DNA from: Verrucomicrobiaceae bacterium
Lineage (GTDB): Bacteria > Verrucomicrobiota > Verrucomicrobiia > Verrucomicrobiales > Verrucomicrobiaceae
Length of the DNA stretch: 64,000 bases
Assembly (NCBI GenBank): GCA_027484445.1
Contig: JAIXSY010000023.1
Location: 62,001-126,000 of the forward strand
Reading direction: 5' to 3'
The position numbers were made by a program, and so were the translations under genes. This document shows positions 26,801 through 35,800 of the stretch, piece after piece (position 1 is the stretch's first letter; each line of letters starts with the position of its first letter). The notes beneath the pieces were generated by a model. It was not told where the DNA came from and searched no databases. It was given only the letters and a program-made list of their open reading frames with translations.

Positions 26801-29800
26801 TGCCAAGATTAGCGACTTGTAGAACACCTTCATTCAGCGTGGTTCGACGCGCCCCACCTCCAGCGGTGTTGTTACCGGACAGAACCAAAGTACCACGTCC
26901 TGATTTGGTGATGTCGGCCACGGAAGTCAGCGGAGAAGCAATCGTTGCGGATAGCGTCGAAGTCGTCGTAACCGCAGATGGATTGACGACATGGATCACA
27001 TATTCGTTAGTTGCTCCTACCGTGATTCCACCATCAAAGCCTCCCAGCGTAGTATCATAAGCAGTGCTTGCGACGCCCCCCGTCACGGTAAAGAGAAGGG
27101 CACCACTGTTGATCGCCAGAGTTTGTCCGACTCCATTGCCTGTCACATCAAGACCCGCAAAAGCAGTGTTGTTGATGATCAAAGAGTTAATTGTGTTGCT
27201 CGTCAGACCTGTGAGGTCAGCCCCCAAAGATTCACGCACGTTGTCGCCAGAGGCAGCGGTAGAGAACGTCGCATACTCATTTGTTAAGTTCAGTGGGACG
27301 AGACCACGATTGTCCACATAAGATACAAAAGTGTTGCCCATGTTTCCGTCTGCAAGGGCAGCCGTCAGATTCTCACCAATCGCCCAAGGAAGAATAGCAA
27401 TGTTCTTTGCCGTGCCGCCAACAACTCCAGAGCCACCGACATTTGACGCGATCATGGTCGCGTCATTAGCATCGACCACCTTAAATTGAGAGACAGGGGC
27501 TGTCGTTCCACCCAGGTTTCTACCGCGAACATTCAACGTAGCAGAATTAGCACGAGTCCAGCCAGCCGAGATGATATCAGCACGCGAATTCGTGCCTGAA
27601 CCTGTCTCAAGAGATGCATAGTTAACACCACTGTTGAAGGCAATAGTCCCAATCGTTTCTGATTCGTTGCCATCATTGTCCGTTCGAATGGCCAAACCAC
27701 GTGGCATAGACTGTTGATTAAACGCACCCGTAGCAGAATTCAGCGTAAAGGGTGTTGTGTCTGCAATGCGATCGTTAGGAGCATTGTCATCATTGTTATC
27801 GATCAAGAAGTTTGCCCCACTGTTGATGGTAAAGGCTGTCGCTGAACCTAAACGAGCAGCGGCACCACTCAACTGGAACAGTCCACCGTTGACGATCACC
27901 GAACCGGTAAAGAGATTCGTGCTGCTCTGTCCATTGTAGTTGAGGTTGCCCGTGTTCCCTGAATTCAGAATGATGTTTCCAGATCCTGTGAAACGTCCAA
28001 AGTAATTTGTGTTGGCGCTCTGATTGATGGTCAGATTGTAAACACCTAAATCCACAAGACCGTAATCCGAATTGTCGTTTCGGCGGCCCCCCTGTAGCCT
28101 ACCAATCGTCTCGTTGGCCAGAAGCTGAAGGGTTGAGTCGCGGTTGTCATCCAGGGTGACAATGGATGTGTCACCAATGGCATTGCCTCCATTCACTTGA
28201 AGAATGCCATGCAAAATATCTGTGCTGCCCGTGTAAGTGTTGTTCCCGGTCAATCTCAAGATCCCAGCGCCTGATTTGGTGAACACCGAGTTGGTGCGGA
28301 TGCTGGAGCTAATTTCAAAAATACCGGTTCCGTCATGCGTAACGATGATTTCAGGAACGTTGGATGCCTGTGCACCTGAGAAGAGCGTGCCCCCGAGGAT
28401 GGAGGGATTGCCAGTCACATTGCTTGTGATTAATAGGCCACCAGAATTGATTCCAAGTACTCTGCTGGCAGTCACATTGATGGAAGAGCCTGCGGCTGCG
28501 TTCATCCTCAAGCTGTTGATGTAGGAGTTCACAAATGTTCCTGTGAAGCCTGTCGCATCGCTGATGTTCTCTCCGGCTCCCCATGAGCCCAAGTTATCTT
28601 GCAGGGTCGTATTGGCTGCCACGATGTTACCATCAGCAGCATTGGTTGCATTCCTGGCAAAGAACACACCTGTTCCATCATTCACCAAAGCCCAGCCGCC
28701 CAATATAGCATTGGCCCCAGAACCAACCGAGTTGGTCGTATCCGTGGTGATACCATTTGTGGCACTCTGAATTCCTGTGGGCAGATTGAACCGGATCGTT
28801 CCATCCTGAGCATTGATGGCACGCGTGATGGCATTCAGGTTCATCACTAAATCTTGACCCGATGAAGTTAGGGTCATGACGTTGCTACCACCATTGCCAA
28901 GCGTAAAACTAGCAACTGTCTGCGCCGTGGGCGCAGATGCATTGCCAAGCAAGGTCAATGTTCCTCCCTGCATATCAAGTGCAGAAGCTGCACGGATTTT
29001 GACCGTGTTGCTGACCGTGTAATCCAGCTCCAGGGTTCCTTCTTGGATCGTGGTCGCACCCGTTGAGGCTAATCCAGAATTGTCACCCCTGAGGCTCACG
29101 GTTCCAGGTCCAAATTTCTCAAGAGCTGTCGTTCCCGTCGTCGCGAGGTTGGCATTGATGATGCCTTTGAAAAGATCCACATCCCCGCCAGTCACCGTGA
29201 GTAATCCGGTTCCGTCAATTTGGCCTGTGCGATCTGCAAGACGCTCACCAAGGACCAGACGAGACGTCGTTAATGCAAAGTTGCTCATGTTCAGAGTAGC
29301 CAGAGCTCCACCTGCGCTTTGAGCAATGAAGAGACGGTCAAACTCCGTTGCTACCACTGCGTTATTCGCGCCTAAATTGACGATGCCGCCATTGTTAATC
29401 AGGAGTGATGCATCTGCGGATAGTGTGGTCGTGTTGAACGACAAAACACCCGTGTTATTCAAATTTAACACCGCACCCGCCGTGACAGTGAAATCATCTC
29501 GAACTTGGAAGAGGCCGCTGTTGATGTTGAGAACGGTGGTAGCTCCAGTCAAGTTCACGTCATCCCCCACGCGGCTAGTGCCAGTTTGCAAGGTCCAAGT
29601 TCCACCGTTGACCGTCATGTCAGCGGTATCACCTGTTTGGCTGATCCCGCCAGTGATGAATCCGGCACGGCCAGCAGCACCTGAAAGCACGAGTTGTGAG
29701 CCGTCTCCGGTCGGTCCCACATTAATCGCGCCAGTGTAGGTAATGCTATCGTCAGGGGTTGAGCCATTGGCAGACAAGGTGAGCGCGCCGCCAGCGATGT

Positions 29801-32800
29801 TGATCGGACGATTGGTTGACTGAGGCGAGGTGCCAATAAAGCGTAGGGTAGCCGCGTTGGTGGTATTGATCGCTGTACCATTTCCGAGTGCACTAGCACC
29901 ACCACTGACGTTGGTGACAGTGTCAAATTCCAGGATACCAGAATCCAGGGAAAGATTGCCGGTGAAGGTGTTTAGCCCGGTGAGTCTGACGGTCGCATTG
30001 ACAGCCCCCCAAGCTCCGGCATCGTCGTTGATGGCCAGACCATAACCCGAGCCACTGTCCCCTATCACACCGGAGATGGTCAACAGCCTTGCCGCCGCTC
30101 CACCAGCAGAAATGCTGCTATTGCCACCAAGGGTGACTGGGCCGCTGAAGATCACTTTGGAGAAGTCATCTGCTAGCCAGACACGCACCGTCGCACCCGT
30201 GCCAGCCGAACCTATGTTGATGGCTCCAGATTGATCGACCACATAGTCCAAAGTGGGGGTGCCTGCTGCGTTATCGACCTGAAACTCACCAACTGCCCCT
30301 GCTAGGTAATTGAGATCGCCCGTTCGTGTCAAAGTGGTTCCATTGGCACCTTGGATAATGAGGCGTCCAAAGTTATTGAACTTCACCTGATTCGCCACAA
30401 AACTTGGGCTGAACGCAGATCCGAGCGTCATCGTGCCGCGATTGAAGGCCACGTTGCCATTCCAGGTATTGCCTGCATTGCTTATGAGGAATGTGCCGCT
30501 GGTTTGGTTACCGCTGGTAACAGCGTTGTTGCTTTCAATTGTCAAATCACCGCTGCCACTGACGATTCCAGAAAGAGTTACGTTACGAGCAGCCGCAGCA
30601 GTGATTGGCCCATTGTTGTCAGCCATGTTGATCGTGGAGTTAGCGCTGATGTTGATGGCGCCGCTGTAAGTCTGGCCGTTTGCACCTGCGGAAATGGAGC
30701 CACCTGCCAACGTGATCGCATGAGGCAGGGTCGAGGCCGCACCGTTGAAGTAAAAGCCACCTCCGTTCACCACAACACTGGCGAGGTTGTTGTTGGCGGT
30801 AGAACCTAGGGCACCCGCATTCGTCAATTCAAGGTTCCCTGCATTCACCGTGAAAACCGAGGTGCGCCCCGTGTTGAAACTTGTGTCTGCTGCTGCTCCC
30901 AAAACGACTCGTCCCAAGCCTGTCTTGGTCACGTTTCTCTCAGCTAGTAAACTGCCTGAGATTGTCAAAACTGACCCTAGATCCGCCACATTCCAGGTCT
31001 GATTAGCTCCAAGACGAAGATTTGAACCGAGAGTGACTGAGGCTGGACCTCCTGTAGCAATGGCGATGCCATCCGTGCTTGCTTGAGGTGCCACTTCGAG
31101 ACGTGCGGCCGTTACACTGCCGGGGTTGATCGTGACAGACGTCGGAGTCGTGGTTCCAGATTCAAACACCAAAGCGTTCACCTTAAAGTTCTGTTCCAAA
31201 GTGGTCGTCAGAGCCGTTGCACCGACGCCATCCCAGGCAAAACGGACGGTGTTGCCCTGACCAGGAATGGAAGCCGCTGGAGTCAAACCTGCCTTGTCGG
31301 TGGACCAGTTGTTCGCATTGCCATTCCAGGTCGTGTTGGTCAGACCACGCCAAAAAATGTCACCCACAATCAGATTTCCAGTCGTCAGCTGCACCTGATT
31401 GTTGGTCACGGACCACGTCATGCTGGTGAACCCGCCAGGAGTTGCTCCCTGAATGAGATTAGCCGTTCCAAAAGCGGTCAAACCACCGTCTGCAAGATTC
31501 AGCAGCGTGTAGGTCTGACCAGGATTCAGCCCTGCGTCTGTCATGTTGAAGGTGATGGTGTTCCCCAGATTCAAGGTTCCCCCTGTCAACAAACCCAAGG
31601 TGTCCGTGTTCAGACTGTCACCTGCCGCATTCAAGTCTCCCACATTGAGGTTCAGATTCACGGTACCTGTGCCAGTATTGCCCAGACTCAGGTTGGTCAG
31701 ATTGTTCATGGCACTACCAGCGCCATTGAGGAGAGCTAGGGTCGAACCTCCGCCAACCTCGACACTGGAGACAAGGTGCGGATTCACGAAACTGCCCGTC
31801 AAAGATAAAGTCGATGCACCCACTGCTCTCAGACCCGTGGCTGCAGAGACTGCACCCGCGATGATAAAGGTGCCGCCACCTTCGCTCGCGATGGCTCCTT
31901 TGTTACCCACAGGAATACCGGTCCCAAACGTCACGCTGGTATTACCCAGTTTCACGATGTCGAGTGCACCGTCGCCAGTGTTTTGAATGCTATAATTTCC
32001 GACGCCAGAACCGAAATTCACCGTGGTGTTGTTGGCACCGAAGCGGAAGGCGGCCGCTGTCGCGGAGGTATTGTCGATGATGACGGTGCCGTCGCTGGTA
32101 GCAGTCAGGGCGTTGATGGTCTGTGTGGTGCCATTGAGGTTCACCGTGGCCGTGTCGAAAGTAGCGGCTTCCGGGCTGATTGTCAGACCGGTAGAGGTGG
32201 CAGTCGTCGGAATGGCATTGTTCGCCGTGAAGCGAAGCATGCCGCGGTCAAGATCAAGAGCATTGCCTGTCTGATTCCAATTCGACGTGGCTCCATTGGT
32301 TCCGAGCGTGAGAATACCGTTACCTGACTTTGTAATATTCACACCAAAGGCGGTGGTGGTGCTGAAATTGCCATTAATGACCGTCTCGCCCTGTCCGTCG
32401 ATCGCCCAGGCACGAGTCCCGGTCAGTGAGTTGGCCACCAGCCCATTGAAGGTGAGCGCCTTACCTTCAGCAATGCTGTTGTAAACATTGAGGTTGTTGG
32501 CACCAGCCGCAAGGTTGTTCGTGCCATTGAAGGTGAGGTTGTAGTCGCCGAGGAAGGCGCTGGTGGCATTGTTGCCCAGGTTCAGGGTATTCGTCAGAGT
32601 CCGGTCGCCGCCATAAGCAAAAACGTTGCCATTGGAGATGCTCAAAGCCGCTGGAATCGCGCTATTATGACCAATACCAAGAGCACCACCAGTGACCGTC
32701 GTGGTTCCTGTGTAATTGTTGCCGCTGTTAGTGAGGATCCAAGTGGCGCTGCCATCGATAGTCACACTCAGCACACCTGCACCGTTGTTGGACAATTGGC

Positions 32801-35800
32801 TGGTGATCATGTTGCCAGCAGTGTTATTGCCACGAAGCGAAAGGGTTTTATTTCCAGTCTCCGTGGTGTCGTGAGCCACATTGGTCAAGATTAGGGCTCC
32901 GGAGCCGTCGGCATGAATCTGATTCCCTGCGGTGGTTCCGCGCAGGCGGATCTTGCGGTCACTGGTTTCCCCAGGACCCACATACTGCAAGAGACCACCT
33001 GTGGTGCTAGCATTGCCCAGAACAATAGCGTTGCTATCATTCATAACAACACCTGAGGCACCTACACTGCTCGTGGCAGCACCAGTGCTGCTGCCCAAAC
33101 TGGAAACAACCAAGGTTCCACCATCAACCGATGTGACCCCTGTGTAGGTATTGGCCCCAGTGAGACGAAGAATACCGCTTCCAGCCTTGAAAATCCCCCC
33201 TCCCGCACCACTGAGCACACCACTCATGGTCGCATAATCAGCACCCGTGTTGCCATTTTCATTCACCGTAATCGTGCGCTGGGATGCCCCAAGATTGATC
33301 GGATTTGTAAACGTGACATCAGCCAGGGCGCTACCCGAGCCAAAAATAAGGGATTGAGTTCCTCCGGTACCAACGAATCCACCACTCCCCCAAGTAAGCC
33401 CCGCCCCGCCGTTCAAGGTGACGGTGAGTGGCGTGCTGTGAGCTGCGAAACCACCACCGCCTGTCGTACCGCCCCAGGTGATGGTGCCAAACCCTACAGT
33501 TGGAGTCGTGGACAGGTCCCTAGCAAAGGTGCCGGAGGTCTGAAGAACACCTGTCGTGGTCGTTGTGCCGAGGACCAAAGGACTAACACCAGGCAAAGCT
33601 CCTTCCTGATTGAGAGCAAGAATCCCATTCGAAACCGTCGTGATGCCAGTGTAAGTGTTATTGCTGTTCCCTAGATTCCATTGACCCGTGCCTGTTTTGG
33701 TCACGCCTAGAGTAACCCCACTGACGGAGCTATTCACGAGTTGAGGATTGAAGGTATTATCACCCGTAGAATCTCCCTCGAATGTCAGGATAGCATTAGC
33801 TGTAGTAATGTTGACAATCGCGGCAGTATTGCTCCAAACAATCGCGCCATTGAGACCCACCGTGCTCGAAAGGCGTGCCCCAGTTGCCGTAGCAGCCAGA
33901 GTAAAAAGTCGATTCGTAGAGACAGAAACATCTTCAATGTTCAGAAGGCCGGTAAAGCGGTCACCACGATAGCCAAGACCACCCGTCGAGCCATTGAACA
34001 CAAGGCTAGCAGCATTGGTAGCATTGCTGGTAGCGACGCCACGACCAATGCCACTATCTTGGCCGATATCCGCGAGGTAATCGACAGTCACTAATCCAGT
34101 CCCACCGATGGTTGTTACTCCAGTGTAAGTGCTAAGCCCCAGCCAGTTCTGAGCTCCCGTCCCAATTTTGGTGACATTGACGACGCCAACGCCATCTTGA
34201 ATGATACCGCGGGAATCACCCGTGCCATTGTTGTTGCCCACTTGAAGGGTTGCGGCCGTGGCACTGCTGTTGGTGACGACACCGTTGTTGTTGAACTGGC
34301 CGATGGCAGTGCCCGTGCTGACACCGTTCAGGTCGAGCGTGGCACCTTGACGGATCGTGGCGGTGGCATTGGCACCGCTGAGTCGGCCACTGCCCGAGAG
34401 CCGCAGAGTTCCCTCGTTAATGGTGGTCGTGCCGGTCTGTAGATTGTTGCCGCTAAGAATCAAGGTTCCCGCACCCGATTTTGTGATGCCGCCCGTGGTG
34501 CCGTTGGTCAGTGCAGACTCCACCGTGAGAGTGTCAGAGCCTCCATTCACATAGAAAGTCAGCGAGCCGGAACCGCCAGTCGTGATCCCAGTGCCACCTG
34601 TGATGACTCCACTTCCCCCCGTCTGGAGAATAGCGCCATCGGTGTTAGCAGCTCCTGTGCGAATGGTGAGGGTTTGCGCTGCATTGAGCGTCAAGGTGTG
34701 TGAACCACCGATCTTGAGGGTGTCAATCGTGATGCTGTTGGTCGCAAAACTGCCAGTCATCAAGTTGTTCTGGGTTGCAGTGAGAGCAGAAGCTGAGCCA
34801 GCCGCGAAATCGGAATCTGTGCCATAAACGGGCGCACGCATCACACCGCCAGCACCAGCGAAGGCAAAATCCGCTCCGTTGAAAAACAGCCGGGGGTTGG
34901 CATTGAGTCCGGTTTGCCCGGTCAGCGTCACCGTGCTGCCTCCTGAGGACCCCACAATGTTGACCGTCGCGCCATCACCAACGGTTCCCAGAGAATTGAA
35001 GACCAGGGAGGCCGTGCCGCTAGTGCCGGGTGTCAATCGGAGGGTGTTGGCACCATTGGTGGGTGTCAGAACATCCAAGGTTTCGATGTTGTTGGCGCTG
35101 TTCTGACCTACGAATTCTAGGGTGCCGCCGGCAAACACGCTGTTGGCGTCAAAAACAATGTCCACGGTATTGTCCACGATGGTGGAGGTGGCTGCATTGG
35201 CTCGTAGCTTGAGATTGCCCTGGGAAATGGTGATGTTGCCCGTGAAGGTATTCGTACCCGCGAGAGCCCAAGTTCCCGAACCAATCTTGGATAGAGAAAT
35301 AGCAGCTCCTGTGCCCGTGGAAGCACTAACGGCATCCGTTGCAACACGGTCTCCAATGGTAGGACGACTCAGCGTGATCGAGGTCGGGGTGATGGCGGTG
35401 ATCGTGGTGCCAGTACCAATACCCGTACCTGCCACTTGCTGCCCGATAGCCATGCCAGTCGTGTCAGCAAAGCTGATCACCGTGCCTCCTGTTGCAAGGG
35501 CAGCATTGGAGGTAAAGGATGAGCCAGCATTTGTGATCGATCCATTGATGACGTTATCTTGCTGGCTAACACCACCGAGTGTGAGCGTCTTGGCACCAAC
35601 CCCCGTCGAAACTAGATTGGAGTTGAAGACCACAGGACTCGCTAGGCTTTGATCAGCATAGAGGGTTGCGCCGCCTGTTGTGCCGCTCAGGTTGATGATT
35701 TTGCTCGTAACAAGACCGGCCGTGGTCGCTGCCTGATTGGTGCCAATGATCAGTGCAGCCGAGTTGATGGCGATCACGCCCGTGTTGTTGTTGACCGAAC

